Source: Chthonobacter rhizosphaerae
GTDB taxonomy: Bacteria; Pseudomonadota; Alphaproteobacteria; Rhizobiales; Pleomorphomonadaceae
Direction of reading: 5' to 3'
DNA length: 64,000 nucleotides
NCBI RefSeq assembly: GCF_013839525.1
Contig: NZ_JACDIS010000001.1
Coordinates: 682,001-746,000 of the forward strand
Part shown: one piece after another, positions 19,019-30,831 of the stretch
How the letters are laid out: the number at the start of each line of letters is the position of its first letter
Numbering within the stretch: position 1 is the first letter of the stretch
Program-made: the position numbers and the translations under genes
The notes under the pieces: model-generated
Seen by the model: only the letters and a program-made list of their open reading frames with translations
The model's database searches: none
Told to the model about the DNA's origin: nothing

Positions 19019-19122
19019 CCGACGCGGCCGCACGCCCTCTTCCGCCGGACGGCGGAAAGGCTTAAGTGACCGCAAGGGCCGCCCCGGAGCGGCCGTCCAG
19101 CATGGGCGAGGCGCGTCGGGCC

Positions 19123-19980
19123 ATGGGTGTCCCCTTCGTCAAGATGAACGGCATCGGCAACGAGATCGTCGTGGTGGATCTGCGCGGCCGGAGCGAGCGG
19201 ATCGGCCCGGACGCCGCCCGGGCGATCGCCGCCCTGCCGGGCGCCCGCTTCGACCAGCTCATGGTGCTGATGACGCCCGTCACGCCCATGACCGACGCCT
19301 ACATGCGGATCTGGAACGTGGACGGGTCCGAATCCGCCGCCTGCGGCAACGGCACCCGCTGCGTCGCCCGGCTCCTGTTCGAGCGCGAGGGCAAGTCGGC
19401 CGTGCTGCTGGAAACCCGCGCGGGGCTTCTCAAGGCGCGCGACGCCGGCGGGCTCGTCACCGTCGACATGGGCTCGCCGCGGTTCGGCTGGCAGGACATC
19501 CCGCTCGCCGAGCCGTTCGCCGACACCCGGGCGATCGAATTGCAGATCGGCCCCATCGACGCGCCGATCCTGCACTCGCCGAGCGTCGTCAACGTGGGCA
19601 ACCCGCACGCGGTCTTCTTCGTCGACGACGTCGACGCCTACGACCTCGGCCGCATCGGCCCCATGCTGGAAAACCACCCCATCTTCCCGGAACGGGCCAA
19701 CATCTCGCTCGCCCGCGTCACCGCGCCCGACGCCCTGACCCTGAAGGTGTGGGAGCGCGGCGCCGGCCTGACCCGGGCCTGCGGGTCGGCCGCCTGCGCG
19801 GCCGCTGTGGCGGCCGCCCGCACCGGCCGAACCGGCCGCACCGTCACGGTCGGCCTGCCGGGCGGCGACCTGATCGTCGAGTGGACCGGCGACGACCGCA
19901 TCCTGATGACCGGCGCCACCGAGCACGAGCACGAGGGCGTGCTGCCGGCGGAGGTGTTCGGCCTCGCCGCCGCCGGCTGA
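19123..19980 (+). CDS. dapF: Diaminopimelate epimerase
   Basis: About 285 residues; converts LL- to meso-diaminopimelate for lysine and peptidoglycan. The two catalytic cysteines are in [11 protein letters not shown] and RACGSAACA, and the N-terminus [15 protein letters not shown] and [14 protein letters not shown] are family blocks. ATG 19123 matches the usual N-terminus; GTG 19066 and ATG 19102 are in-frame alternatives. First gene of dapF-mtaB-ftsY. Confidence 0.95.
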   Translation: MGVPFVKMNGIGNEIVVVDLRGRSERIGPDAARAIAALPGARFDQLMVLMTPVTPMTDAYMRIWNVDGSESAACGNGTRCVARLLFEREGKSAVLLETRAGLLKARDAGGLVTVDMGSPRFGWQDIPLAEPFADTRAIELQIGPIDAPILHSPSVVNVGNPHAVFFVDDVDAYDLGRIGPMLENHPIFPERANISLARVTAPDALTLKVWERGAGLTRACGSAACAAAVAAARTGRTGRTVTVGLPGGDLIVEWTGDDRILMTGATEHEHEGVLPAEVFGLAAAG

Positions 19981-20093
19981 GCCCGCGCGGGGGTCTGCGG
20001 ACCGGCCATGCGCTGGCAATTTCGGTCCGTTTCCGCCATATAGCCCGCGACGGGCCGGTGCGGCCCCACGACGACGGGAACGGACGACGACCC

Positions 20094-21350
<1,257 letters not shown>

Positions 21351-21395
21351 CGGGCCCTCGCGCCCGGCCCATCGCACACGAAGGACGGACAGCCC

Positions 21396-22697
21396 ATGGC
21401 CGAGGACAAGAAGCCGGGATTCTTCCGCTCCCTCTTCGGAGGCGGCAAGCCGGAGCCGGCCGCGCCGGACCCCGCGCCCGAACGCCCTTCCTCCCCCGAC
21501 CCGCAGACCTCCCCCGACCCGCAGGCGTCGCCCGAACCCATGGAGATGCCCGAGCGCGCCCGCGACGCCACCGAGGCGCGCCGGGCCGACGAGCCGCCCT
21601 CCCGCCTGCCCCTGCCCATCTACGGCGCCCCGCCGCCGGACCCCGAGCCGGTCGCCCCCGGGCCCGCGCCGGCCCCCGCAGAACCGTCGCCTCCCGTCCC
21701 GCCGTCCCCCGCGGCCGTGTCTCCGACGTCCGCGCCCCCGGTCGCCGCCTCTCCCGCCGTCCAGGACGGCGGACCCAAGCGCTCCTGGCTGCAGCGGCTG
21801 CGCGAGGGTCTCGGCCGCTCGTCCAACGCCATCGGCGGCGGCATCGTGTCCATCTTCACCAAGCGCAAGCTCGACGACGAGACGCTGGAGGAGCTGGAGA
21901 ACGTGCTGATCCAGGCCGACCTCGGAGTGAAGACCGCCCTCGCCATCACCGGGCGGCTCGCCGAGGGCCGCTTCGGCAAGGACATCGGCGACGCGGAGGT
22001 CAAGGCCATCCTGGCCGACGAGGTGGAGAAGGTGCTGAGGCCCGTGGCCGAGCCCTTCGTGGTCAAGCCCGAGCACAAGCCGCACGTGGTCCTGGTGGTC
22101 GGCGTCAACGGGTCCGGCAAGACCACGACCCTCGGCAAGCTCGCCGCCAAGTTCACCGCCGAGGGCCGGTCGGTCCTCCTCGCCGCCGGCGACACCTTTA
22201 GGGCCGCCGCCATCGACCAGCTGAAGGTCTGGGGCGAGCGCACCCGCGTGCCGGTGGTGGCCCGTCCGGTCGGGTCCGACGCGGCCGGGCTCGCCTTCGA
22301 CGCCGTGACCGAGGGCAGGGCCAAGGGCCTCGACATCGTCCTGATCGACACCGCCGGCCGCCTGCAGAACAAGGCGGAGCTCATGTCCGAGCTCGAGAAG
22401 GTCGTCCGGGTGATCCGCAAGGTGGACCCGTCCGCGCCCCACGATGTGCTCCTGGTGCTCGACGCCACCACGGGCCAGAACGCCCTCAACCAGGTGGAGG
22501 TGTTCGAGCGGAGCGCCGGCGTCACCGGCCTCGTGATGACGAAGCTCGACGGCACCGCGCGCGGCGGCATCCTGGTGGCGATCGCCGAGCGCTTCCGGCT
22601 GCCGGTGCACTTCATCGGCGTCGGCGAGGGGGTCGACGACCTGGAGCCGTTCGCCGCCAAGGATTTCGCGCGCGCCATCGCGGGCCTGGAGGGCTGA
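21396..22697 (+). CDS. ftsY: Signal recognition particle receptor FtsY
   Basis: 433 residues. About the first 125 are a Pro/Ala/Glu-rich disordered membrane-targeting A region; the NG domain follows with [17 protein letters not shown] (G1), [28 protein letters not shown] and [19 protein letters not shown]. FtsY docks the Ffh-ribosome complex at the membrane. Residues 70-77 read RLPLPIYG, an octapeptide repeated exactly in HemY of this window. A GC-rich inverted repeat (22720-22740) and a T-run near 22758 may end the operon. Confidence 0.96.
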   Translation: MAEDKKPGFFRSLFGGGKPEPAAPDPAPERPSSPDPQTSPDPQASPEPMEMPERARDATEARRADEPPSRLPLPIYGAPPPDPEPVAPGPAPAPAEPSPPVPPSPAAVSPTSAPPVAASPAVQDGGPKRSWLQRLREGLGRSSNAIGGGIVSIFTKRKLDDETLEELENVLIQADLGVKTALAITGRLAEGRFGKDIGDAEVKAILADEVEKVLRPVAEPFVVKPEHKPHVVLVVGVNGSGKTTTLGKLAAKFTAEGRSVLLAAGDTFRAAAIDQLKVWGERTRVPVVARPVGSDAAGLAFDAVTEGRAKGLDIVLIDTAGRLQNKAELMSELEKVVRVIRKVDPSAPHDVLLVLDATTGQNALNQVEVFERSAGVTGLVMTKLDGTARGGILVAIAERFRLPVHFIGVGEGVDDLEPFAAKDFARAIAGLEG

Positions 22698-22857
22698 CCG
22701 GCGCCGGACGAGCCTCGCGCCGGGCCCGCCGTCGGCCCGGGGCACCCCTTGCCTGCCTTTTTCGTCACCATGCCTATCCGGTGGGCTTCCGTCCCGACCT
22801 CAAGTGTCGTGTAATGCCGGCCCCGTTCCCCGGCGTCCCGCAGAGGCTCCCCGATCG

Positions 22858-25800
22858 ATGGCGATACTGACGAAGCTGACCCACGTCACCCGCTACACGT
22901 ATGACAAGCCGGTGACCCTCGGGCCGCAGGTGGTCCGCTTGAGGCCAGCCCCGCACAGCCGCACCAAGGTCCCGTCCTATGCGCTCCGGATCAAGCCGGA
23001 CGGCCATTTCGTCAACTGGCAGCAGGATCCCCACGGCAACTGGCTGGCCCGCCTCGTCTTCCCCGATCCGACCACGGAATTCGAAGTGGCCGTCGACCTC
23101 CTCGCCGAGATGGCGACGGTCAACCCGTTCGACTTCTTCATCGAGGACTACGCCCAGAAGTTCCCCTTCGCCTATGCGCCGGAGCTGGCGGTGGAGCTCG
23201 CGCCCTATCTGGTGCGCGAAACCGAGGGCGACCTCTTCGCCGACTACATCGCCGGCGTATCCCGCCGGCTCGTGCCGACCATCGACTTCCTGGTGGAGCT
23301 CAACCAGAGCCTCCAGCAGGACATCCGCTACGAGATCCGCATGGAGCCGGGCGTCCAGACGCCCGACGAGACGCTCACCCGCCGCGCCGGCTCCTGCCGG
23401 GACTCCGGCTGGCTGCTCGTCCAGCTTCTCCGCCACCTGGGGCTCGCCGCCCGCTTCGTGTCCGGCTACCTGATCCAGCTCACCTCGGACCTGAAGGCCC
23501 TGGACGGGCCGACCGGAACGGCGGTGGACTTCACCGACCTCCACGCCTGGTGCGAGGTCTACATCCCGGGCGCCGGCTGGATCGGCCTCGACCCCACGTC
23601 GGGCCTCCTCTGCGGCGAAGGCCACATCCCGCTGGCGGCGACACCGCACTACATGTCGGCGGCTCCCATCAGCGGCGGCTATACGGGCGCGCCGGACACG
23701 AAGACCGATTTCGCCTTCGAGATGACGGTGGAGCGCATCGACGAGCGGCCGCGGGTCACCCATCCGTTCTCCGACGATGCCTGGGAGCGGCTGGTCGCGC
23801 TCGGCGACATCGTCGACAAGGATCTGAAGGACCGCGACGTCCGCCTCACCATGGGCGGCGAGCCGACCTTCGTCTCCGTGGACGACTACCAGCCGGCCGA
23901 ATGGAACACCGCGGCGGTCGGGCCGACCAAGCGCTGGCGCGCCGACACCCTGATCCGCCGCCTCGCGGACCGGTTCGCGCCCGGCGGCTTCCTCCACTAC
24001 GGCCAGGGCAAGTGGTATCCGGGCGAGAGCCTGCCCCGCTGGACCTTCTCGCTCTACTGGCGCAAGGACGGCAAGCCGATCTGGCGCAACCTGGACCTCG
24101 TCGCCCGGGAGAACCGCCCGGAGGGCGTCGGCGCGGACGACTCCGGAGCGCTCATCCGGGGCATCGCCCGCCGCCTCGCCATTCCGGCCGAGTTCGCGGT
24201 CCCGGCCTACGAGGATCCCGGCCACTGGATCCTCAAGGAGCAGGGCCTGCCGGAGAACGTCACCACGGACGACAGCAAGCTGGAGAGCGCGGAGGAGCGG
24301 GCCCGCATTGCCCGGGTGTTCGAACGCGGCCTCGGTACGCCCACCGGCCATGTCCTGCCGGTCCAGCGCTGGCAGTCCCGCGCCGGCCAGGGCTGGGCGT
24401 CGGAACTGTGGTCGTTCCGGCGCGGCAAGCTGTTCCTGATCCCGGGCGACTCGCCGGTCGGCTACCGGCTGCCCCTCGGCGGCCTGCCCTACGTGGCGCC
24501 CGCCGCCTATCCCTACGTCGTCGAGCGCGACACGTTCGCGCCGAGGCCCGACCTGCCGGATCCGGAGGACATCCATCAGGTCTACCGCCGCTCCGAGGAG
24601 GTGACGCCGGACGACCCGCGCGTGCAGCAATGGCTCACGGGCGTGGGCGCCGTCCGCACCGCCCTGTCGGTGGAGCCCCGCGACGGCCGGCTCTGCGTCT
24701 TCATGCCCCCCGTGGTCGGCATGGACGACTATCTGGAACTCCTCGCCGCCGTGGAGAACGCCGCCGAGGAGCTCGGCCTGCCGGTCCACGTGGAGGGCTA
24801 CCAGCCGCCGTGGGACCCGCGCATCGGCGTCATCCGGGTCGCCCCGGACCCGGGCGTCATCGAGGTCAACGTGCACCCGGCCGCCTCCTGGCGGGAGTGC
24901 GTGGAGATCACCACCGGCGTCTACGAGGAGGCGCGCCTGTCCCGGCTCGGCACCGACAAGTTCATGGTCGACGGCCGCCACACCGGCACCGGCGGCGGCA
25001 ACCACGTGGTGGTTGGCGGCGCCACCCCGGAGGACAGCCCGTTCCTGCGCCGGCCGGACCTCCTGAAGAGCCTCGTCCTCTACTGGCAGCGCCACCCGTC
25101 GCTCTCCTACCTGTTCTCCGGCCTCTTCATCGGCCCCACGTCCCAGGCGCCGCGCGTCGACGAGGCGCGCCACGACCAGCTGTACGAGTTGGAGATCGCC
25201 CTCGCCCAGGTGCCGCGGCCCGGCGAGGGCTGGGCGCCCCTGCCCTGGCTCGTGGACCGGCTTTTCCGCAACCTTCTCGTCGACGTCTCCGGCAACACCC
25301 ACCGGTCGGAGATCTGCATCGACAAGCTGTTCTCCCCGGACGGTCCCACCGGCCGGCTCGGCCTCGTGGAATTCCGCTCCTTCGAGATGCCGCCGGACGC
25401 CCGCATGTCGCTCGCTCAGCAGCTTCTCCTGCGCGCCCTCGTGGCCTGGTTCTGGGATCAGCCGCAGACCGGCGGCTTCACCCGCTGGGGCACCGACCTC
25501 CACGACCGCTTCATGCTGGAGCATTTCGTCTGGGCCGACTTCCTGGAGGTGCTCGCCGACCTGAGGCGCGCCGGCTATCCCATGGATCCGGTCTGGTTCG
25601 ACGCGCAGCGGGAGTTCCGCTTTCCCTATTTCGGCACCGTGGAGCGCCAGGGTGTCGGCCTGGAGATCCGCGGCGCCCTGGAGCCCTGGCACGTCACCGG
25701 CGAGGAGGGCGCGGTCGGCGGCACCGTCCGCTACGTGGACAGCTCGGTGGAGCGGGTCCAGGCCAAGGTCACGGGCTTCAACCCGTCCCGCCACGTGCTC

Positions 25801-26169
25801 GCCTGCAACGGCCGGCGGGTGCCGACCCTCGCCACCGGCGTCAACGGCGGCTTCGTGGGCGGCATCCGCTTCAAGGCGTGGCACCCGGCGAGCGGCATCC
25901 ACCCCGTCCTGCCGGTGAACGCGCCGCTCACCTTCGACGTCATCGACACGTGGTCGGGCGTCTCCCTCGGCGGCTGCGTCTACCACGTGGCCCATCCGGG
26001 CGGCCGCAGCTACGACACCTATCCGGTCAACGCCTACGAGGCGGAAGCCCGCCGGCTCGCCCGCTTCCAGGACCACGGCCACGGTATCGGCCGGGTGGAC
26101 GCCCCGCCGGAGGAGCGCCCCGGCGCCTTTCCGGCCACCCTGGACCTGCGCCGCCCCGCCTGGATCTGA
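22858..26169 (+). CDS. Large transglutaminase-like protein with DUF2126 region
   Basis: 1103 residues. Residues 1-300 are a bacterial transglutaminase-like protease module: N-terminal beta domain ([23 protein letters not shown]), then a catalytic triad at Cys180 (RAGSCRDSG), His229 (DLHAWCEVY) and Asp245 (GLDPTSG). The remainder matches the DUF2126 type, with [32 protein letters not shown], and a large C-terminal half with [17 protein letters not shown] and [16 protein letters not shown]. No signal peptide. Known clusters place such proteins with circularly permuted ATP-grasp and alpha-E proteins, predicted to make and remove an unknown amide-linked peptide; the biochemistry is unproven. Confidence 0.9.
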   Translation: MAILTKLTHVTRYTYDKPVTLGPQVVRLRPAPHSRTKVPSYALRIKPDGHFVNWQQDPHGNWLARLVFPDPTTEFEVAVDLLAEMATVNPFDFFIEDYAQKFPFAYAPELAVELAPYLVRETEGDLFADYIAGVSRRLVPTIDFLVELNQSLQQDIRYEIRMEPGVQTPDETLTRRAGSCRDSGWLLVQLLRHLGLAARFVSGYLIQLTSDLKALDGPTGTAVDFTDLHAWCEVYIPGAGWIGLDPTSGLLCGEGHIPLAATPHYMSAAPISGGYTGAPDTKTDFAFEMTVERIDERPRVTHPFSDDAWERLVALGDIVDKDLKDRDVRLTMGGEPTFVSVDDYQPAEWNTAAVGPTKRWRADTLIRRLADRFAPGGFLHYGQGKWYPGESLPRWTFSLYWRKDGKPIWRNLDLVARENRPEGVGADDSGALIRGIARRLAIPAEFAVPAYEDPGHWILKEQGLPENVTTDDSKLESAEERARIARVFERGLGTPTGHVLPVQRWQSRAGQGWASELWSFRRGKLFLIPGDSPVGYRLPLGGLPYVAPAAYPYVVERDTFAPRPDLPDPEDIHQVYRRSEEVTPDDPRVQQWLTGVGAVRTALSVEPRDGRLCVFMPPVVGMDDYLELLAAVENAAEELGLPVHVEGYQPPWDPRIGVIRVAPDPGVIEVNVHPAASWRECVEITTGVYEEARLSRLGTDKFMVDGRHTGTGGGNHVVVGGATPEDSPFLRRPDLLKSLVLYWQRHPSLSYLFSGLFIGPTSQAPRVDEARHDQLYELEIALAQVPRPGEGWAPLPWLVDRLFRNLLVDVSGNTHRSEICIDKLFSPDGPTGRLGLVEFRSFEMPPDARMSLAQQLLLRALVAWFWDQPQTGGFTRWGTDLHDRFMLEHFVWADFLEVLADLRRAGYPMDPVWFDAQREFRFPYFGTVERQGVGLEIRGALEPWHVTGEEGAVGGTVRYVDSSVERVQAKVTGFNPSRHVLACNGRRVPTLATGVNGGFVGGIRFKAWHPASGIHPVLPVNAPLTFDVIDTWSGVSLGGCVYHVAHPGGRSYDTYPVNAYEAEARRLARFQDHGHGIGRVDAPPEERPGAFPATLDLRRPAWI

Positions 26170-26304
26170 CGGACGGGCCCCGGCGGGAGACGGGGTCGAG
26201 CCCGCGGGCCTCCTCTCTCCCGTCCGATCGGGTTCGTCGCATGAAATGATCCTTTCAGGACGTCGGCGCGCCCGCTAGGCTCGCGCTCGTCACCCGGACT
26301 GGAC

Positions 26305-28836
26305 ATGACCCAGAAGCAGACCCCCTCGCCGTTCTCCCGCGCCGCCGCGCCGGGCGCTCCGCGCGCCGCCTGGGTGCGAGAGGCGCTCGCGGCCTATCGG
26401 CCGCTGCAGGGCGTCTACGACGAGCTGATGCGGCCGGACGGGAGCCTGCGCGAGCCCTGGAGCCGCTTCTTCGACGAGCTCGGCGGTCTCAGCCGAGGCC
26501 AGATTGGCGACGCCTTCGCGTCCGCCGACCGGCATCTCAAGGGCTCGGGCGTCTTCTACCGGGTCTACGACGATCCGGCGGGCGGCGAGCGCCCCTGGCC
26601 GCTCGCCCCCGTGCCGCTCCTGATCGGCGCCCGCGAATGGGCGGCGCTGAAGGAGGGCGTCGTCCAGCGCGCGCGCCTCGCCGAGGCCATCCTGGCCGAC
26701 CTCTACGGCGACGGCCGGCTGGTGCGCGACGGCGTGCTGCCGGCCGCCGCCGTCGCCGGCAGCCCGGACTTCCTGCGCCCCCTCGTCGGCCTGAAGCCGC
26801 CGGGCGGGCGCCATCTCCACTTCTACGCGGTGGACATCGGCCGTGGCCCGGACGGGTCGTGGTGGGTCCTGTCCGACCGCACCCAGGCCCCGTCGGGCGC
26901 CGGCTACGCGGTGGAGAATCGGATCGCGCTGTCCCGCGCCCTGCCGGAGACCGTGCGCGCCCTTCACGTGGAACGGCTCGCCGCCTTCTTCCAGACCTTC
27001 CGGGACGAGCTCGCCCGCCTCAACGCCCGCGCGGAGGCGCGGGTCGGCCTCCTCACCCCCGGGCCGCTCAACGAGACCTATTTCGAGCACGCCTATCTCG
27101 CCCGCTATCTGGGCTTCCTTCTGGTGGAAGGCGGCGACCTCACCGTGCGCGACGGCGCCGTCTACGTGCGGACGGTCTCCGGCCTGAAGCGGGTGGACGT
27201 GCTCTGGCGCCGCCTCGACGGCGATTTCGCCGATCCGCTGGAGCTGCGCACCTCCTCCCGGCTCGGCGTTCCGGGCCTCGTCCAGGCGATCCGGGAGGGC
27301 GGAGTCACCGTCTCCAACGCGCTCGGCTCCGGCGTGGTGGAGAGCCGCGCCCTCATGGGCTTCATGCCGGCGCTCGCCCGCGCGGTCCTCGGCGAAGACC
27401 TGATCCTGCCCAACCTCGCCACCTGGTGGTGCGGCCAGCCCCGGGAGCGGGAGGTCGTCCTCGACAACCTGGACAGCCTGGTGGTGGCGCCCGCCTTCGA
27501 GCCCGAGATCCCCGGCCTGCCGGGCGTGCGCACCCTCCTCGGCTCCGCCCTTTCGGCGTCCGACCGGGCGACCTTCCTGGACATCGTCCGCCGCCGCGGC
27601 ATGGACGTGGTCGGCCAGGAGGCCGTGAGGCTCTCCACCATGCCGGTGTGGCAGGACGGGCGCCTCACGCCGCGGCCCTTCGTGCTCCGCCTCTTCCTCG
27701 CCGCCACCGGCGACGACGGCTGGACCGTGATGCCAGGCGGCTTCTGCCGCATCTCGGGCTCCACGGACGCCCGCTTCGTGTCGCTGCAGCAGGGCGCCAG
27801 CGCCTCAGACGTGTGGGTGATCGGCGAGGGGCCGGTGGCCGAGACCTCGCTCCTGCCGACGCCCGACAAGGTGCGGGTGCGCCGGACCACCGGCACCCTG
27901 CCGAGCCGGGCCGCCGACAACCTGTTCTGGCTCGCCCGCTACCTGGAGCGGACCGAGGCCACCCTGCGGCTCGTCCGGGCGCTGCTCGGCCGGGTGGTGG
28001 AGGGCGGCGTCGGCGCCGACCGTCCGCTCGTCGACCGGCTGGTCCTCCTCCTGAAGCGCATGGGCGCGCTGCCGGCGGACAGCGACCGGCTGCCGCCGGC
28101 CCGGCTCGCCATCGCGGTGCTCACCGATCGCGCCGCCGTCGGGGCCCTGCCCCAGACGACGGCCATGGCCCGGTCTGCCGCCGCCGTGATCCGGGACCGG
28201 CTCGCCCCGGACGCCTTCCAGACCGTGACCGAGATCGCCACCCGGTTCGAGCGTCTGGACGGCCGGCCCATGACGCCCGGCCAGGCCCTCGACCTCGCCG
28301 GCTCGACCCTCCGGCTCCTCGCCGCCTACGCGGGCCTGCAGGCGGAGAACATGAGCCGGCTCACCGGCTGGCGCTTCCTGGAGATCGGCCGGCGGATCGA
28401 GCGGGCGGTCAACACGGCCCGGTTCGTGCGCCAGTTCGGCGAGGAGGGTGCGCCCGCGGGCGCCCTGGAGGTGATGCTGGAGCTCGGCGACAGCCAGATC
28501 ACCTACCGCTCCCGCTATGTCGTCACCCCGTCCCGGGTGCCGGTGCTCGACCTCCTGGTCCTCGACGGCAACAATCCCCGGTCGGTCGCCTTCCAGGTCC
28601 ACAGGGTGCTCGACTACCTGGAGACCCTGCCCGGCACCACCGTGGACGGACGGCCGGTGCCGGTTCTCCGCTCCGCCCGCCGCCTCTCCGCCGACCTCGA
28701 CACCCTTCCGGTGGAGGACATGGCGATCCTCCAGCTCGACGGGGTGGTCAACGAGCTCTTCCGGCTGTCGGAAGGCATCTCCGAGCGCTTCTTCCGCCAG
28801 GCCCCCTCGGAGGATCTTCCCGAGGACCTCGGATGA
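26305..28836 (+). CDS. Circularly permuted ATP-grasp fused to alpha-E domain
   Basis: 843 residues combining two modules often found as separate genes. Residues about 1-480 are the circularly permuted ATP-grasp type 2 domain (RPLQGVYDELMRPDG, ILADLYGDGRLVRDG, LTPGPLNETYFEHAYLARYLG, LPNLATWWCGQ). Residues about 530-840 are the helical alpha-E domain (ADNLFWLARYLERTEATLRLVR, TGWRFLEIGRRIERAVNTARF, NPRSVAFQVHRVLDYLETLP). ATP-grasp domains form amide bonds; substrates here are unknown. It lies between two transglutaminase genes and is 13 bases from the next. Confidence 0.9.
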   Translation: MTQKQTPSPFSRAAAPGAPRAAWVREALAAYRPLQGVYDELMRPDGSLREPWSRFFDELGGLSRGQIGDAFASADRHLKGSGVFYRVYDDPAGGERPWPLAPVPLLIGAREWAALKEGVVQRARLAEAILADLYGDGRLVRDGVLPAAAVAGSPDFLRPLVGLKPPGGRHLHFYAVDIGRGPDGSWWVLSDRTQAPSGAGYAVENRIALSRALPETVRALHVERLAAFFQTFRDELARLNARAEARVGLLTPGPLNETYFEHAYLARYLGFLLVEGGDLTVRDGAVYVRTVSGLKRVDVLWRRLDGDFADPLELRTSSRLGVPGLVQAIREGGVTVSNALGSGVVESRALMGFMPALARAVLGEDLILPNLATWWCGQPREREVVLDNLDSLVVAPAFEPEIPGLPGVRTLLGSALSASDRATFLDIVRRRGMDVVGQEAVRLSTMPVWQDGRLTPRPFVLRLFLAATGDDGWTVMPGGFCRISGSTDARFVSLQQGASASDVWVIGEGPVAETSLLPTPDKVRVRRTTGTLPSRAADNLFWLARYLERTEATLRLVRALLGRVVEGGVGADRPLVDRLVLLLKRMGALPADSDRLPPARLAIAVLTDRAAVGALPQTTAMARSAAAVIRDRLAPDAFQTVTEIATRFERLDGRPMTPGQALDLAGSTLRLLAAYAGLQAENMSRLTGWRFLEIGRRIERAVNTARFVRQFGEEGAPAGALEVMLELGDSQITYRSRYVVTPSRVPVLDLLVLDGNNPRSVAFQVHRVLDYLETLPGTTVDGRPVPVLRSARRLSADLDTLPVEDMAILQLDGVVNELFRLSEGISERFFRQAPSEDLPEDLG

Positions 28837-28849
28837 CTGGGAGCCGACC

Positions 28850-29806
28850 ATGATCTACGACGTCCGGCAGGTGACCACCTACGACTACGGGTCGGTGGTG
28901 CCCTTCTCCCGCCACGTGGCCCGGCTGACGCCGGTGGACCGGCCCGGCCAGGCGGTGCGGGTGGCGGCGCTCGGCATCGAGCCGCCGCCGGCGGAGCGCA
29001 GCGAGGCGGACGACTTCTTCGGCAACCGCATCACCAGCTTCGCCCTCGACCACCCGCACGACCTCCTGAAGGTGGAACTCCGGGCCCGGATCGAGGTGGC
29101 GCCGGCCGAGCCGCTGATCGGCGGCCTGACGCCGCCGTGGGAGACCGTCGCGGACCTCGCCCTCGGCAGCGACGATCTCGACCCCCGGTCGCCGGCCCAC
29201 GGGCTCTATCCGTCCCGGCGCGTCACCCTGGAAGCGCCGATCACCGCCTACGCGGCCGGCAGCTTCCCGGCCGGCCAGCCGATCCTCGACGGGGCGAGCG
29301 ACCTCATGCGCCGGATCAGGCGGGACTTCCGCTACGCCCCCGGCAGCACGGATGCCGCCACCCGCCCGGACCAGGCCTTCGCGACGCGCCGCGGCGTCTG
29401 CCAGGACTTCGCCCACGTGATGATCGCCGGCCTGCGCGGCCTCGGCCTGCCCGCCCGCTACGTGAGCGGCTACCTGAGGACCGACCCGCCGCCCGGCCGG
29501 CCGCGGCTGGAGGGGGCCGACGCCACCCACGCCTGGGTGTCGGTCTGGTGCGGGGCGGACGCCGGCTGGGTCGGTCTCGATCCCACGAACGCGATGCTCG
29601 CCGGCGAGGATCACATCGTGCTCGCCATCGGCCGCGACTATGCGGACGTCTCGCCCCTCGACGGCGTGATCATCGCCTCCGGCGGCCACACGCTGGACGT
29701 GAAGGTGGACGTGATCCCTGTCGGGCCGCCGCCGCGGGACCGGCCGGCCCTCGCCCGCGTCGCGGAACGGACCCCGGCCCGGCGTGCCGGCGGCGCGGAC
29801 GACTGA
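28850..29806 (+). CDS. Transglutaminase family protein (second copy)
   Basis: 318 residues with the transglutaminase N-terminal domain (MIYDVRQVTTYDYGSVVPF) and the core triad Cys in TRRGVCQDFAHVM, His in DATHAWVSVW and Asp in WVGLDPTNAM. The C-terminal SGGHTLDVKVDVIPV is typical of the small partner in these clusters. It starts 13 bases after the ATP-grasp/alpha-E gene, so it belongs to the same transcription unit. It could remove or transfer what the ATP-grasp protein ligates, but this is inference from gene context. Confidence 0.9.
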   Translation: MIYDVRQVTTYDYGSVVPFSRHVARLTPVDRPGQAVRVAALGIEPPPAERSEADDFFGNRITSFALDHPHDLLKVELRARIEVAPAEPLIGGLTPPWETVADLALGSDDLDPRSPAHGLYPSRRVTLEAPITAYAAGSFPAGQPILDGASDLMRRIRRDFRYAPGSTDAATRPDQAFATRRGVCQDFAHVMIAGLRGLGLPARYVSGYLRTDPPPGRPRLEGADATHAWVSVWCGADAGWVGLDPTNAMLAGEDHIVLAIGRDYADVSPLDGVIIASGGHTLDVKVDVIPVGPPPRDRPALARVAERTPARRAGGADD

Positions 29807-29825
29807 TCCGCCGCCGACCCCATCG

Positions 29826-30806
29826 TCAGATCACGTCTTCCCGCTTCAAGGGCCGGGACAGGAGCCGGTCCACCGCGCCGTCCACGCCGATCCGCCCCTC
29901 GATCACATCGGCCACCGCCTGGAGGATCGGCGCCTCGATGCCGAGCGCCGTCGCCCGTTCCAGCGCGATGCCCGCCGTGAAGGCGCCCTCGGCGAGCTTG
30001 CCGAAGGCGTGCGGATCCCGTCCCTCGCCGATCGCGAGGCCGAAGGCGAAGTTGCGCGACTGGACGGACCGGCAGGTCAGCACCAGGTCGCCGAGCCCGG
30101 AGAGCCCCATCAGCGTCTCGGCCTTGGCGCCCCAGGCGGCGGCGAGGCGGCGCATCTCCACGAAGCCGCGGGTGATCACCGCCGCCTCCGCGCTCGCCCC
30201 CAGGCGCCGCCCGGCCACCACGCCGGCCGCGATGGCGAACACGTTCTTCAGCGCGCCGCCGAGCTGCACGCCCGTGAGGTCGCCGGTAGCGTAGGGCCGG
30301 AAGCCCGGGGCCGCCAGGACGCGGGCGAGCGCCTCGGCGGTCAGCCGGTCGTCGGCCGCCACGCTCACCGCCGTCGGCAGGCCCGCCGCCACCTCCATGG
30401 CGAAACCCGGCCCGGACAGGACCCCGACGGGCCCGCGCAGCCAGGTGGCGGCGATCACCTCCGAGACGAGGAGGCCGGTCGCCCGGTCGATGCCCTTGGC
30501 GCAGGAGATCACCGCCGTGCCGGGCTTCAGCACCGCCGACAGGGGCGCCACGACGACGTGGGTCGCCTGGGCGGGCACGCAGCAGAGCACCACCTCGGCC
30601 CCCTCCAGCGCCGCAAGGTCTGCCGAGGCCCGGACCCGGGGGTCGAGCGGCACGCCCGGCAGGGCCGGCGTCTCGTGCCGGGCGTTGATCGCTTCGATCA
30701 CCTCGGGATCGCGCCCGACGATCAGCGCGTCGTGCCCCGCCCGGGCGGCCACCTGGGCGAGGGCCGAGCCCCAGGCCCCGGCGCCGAAGATGCCGATGGT
30801 CGTCAT
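29826..30806 (-). CDS. gpsA: NAD(P)-dependent glycerol-3-phosphate dehydrogenase
   Basis: 326 residues; makes sn-glycerol-3-phosphate for phospholipids. The nucleotide-binding loop is GIFGAGAWGSALAQVAA at the N-terminus; SCAKGIDRATGLLVSEV, LSGPGFAMEVAAGLPTAV and GGALKNVFAIAAGVVAG are family blocks, and the catalytic Lys is in GGALKN. It lies 25 bases after tsaD on the same strand. Confidence 0.96.
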   Translation of the reverse strand: MTTIGIFGAGAWGSALAQVAARAGHDALIVGRDPEVIEAINARHETPALPGVPLDPRVRASADLAALEGAEVVLCCVPAQATHVVVAPLSAVLKPGTAVISCAKGIDRATGLLVSEVIAATWLRGPVGVLSGPGFAMEVAAGLPTAVSVAADDRLTAEALARVLAAPGFRPYATGDLTGVQLGGALKNVFAIAAGVVAGRRLGASAEAAVITRGFVEMRRLAAAWGAKAETLMGLSGLGDLVLTCRSVQSRNFAFGLAIGEGRDPHAFGKLAEGAFTAGIALERATALGIEAPILQAVADVIEGRIGVDGAVDRLLSRPLKREDVI

Positions 30807-30831
30807 GCCGGTGCCTCCGTGATGGTGCGAG

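Noticed and set aside
19749-20093. Upstream extension of mtaB to 19749
   Set aside because: It would overlap dapF for about 230 bases in another frame; the family N-terminus MAIEVVTFGC begins at 20094.
22774-26082. Long minus-strand frames opposite the transglutaminase gene
   Set aside because: Compositional shadows of a strongly coding plus-strand frame; the same applies to the long minus-strand frames opposite mtaB, ftsY, gpsA, hemC and the SDR gene.
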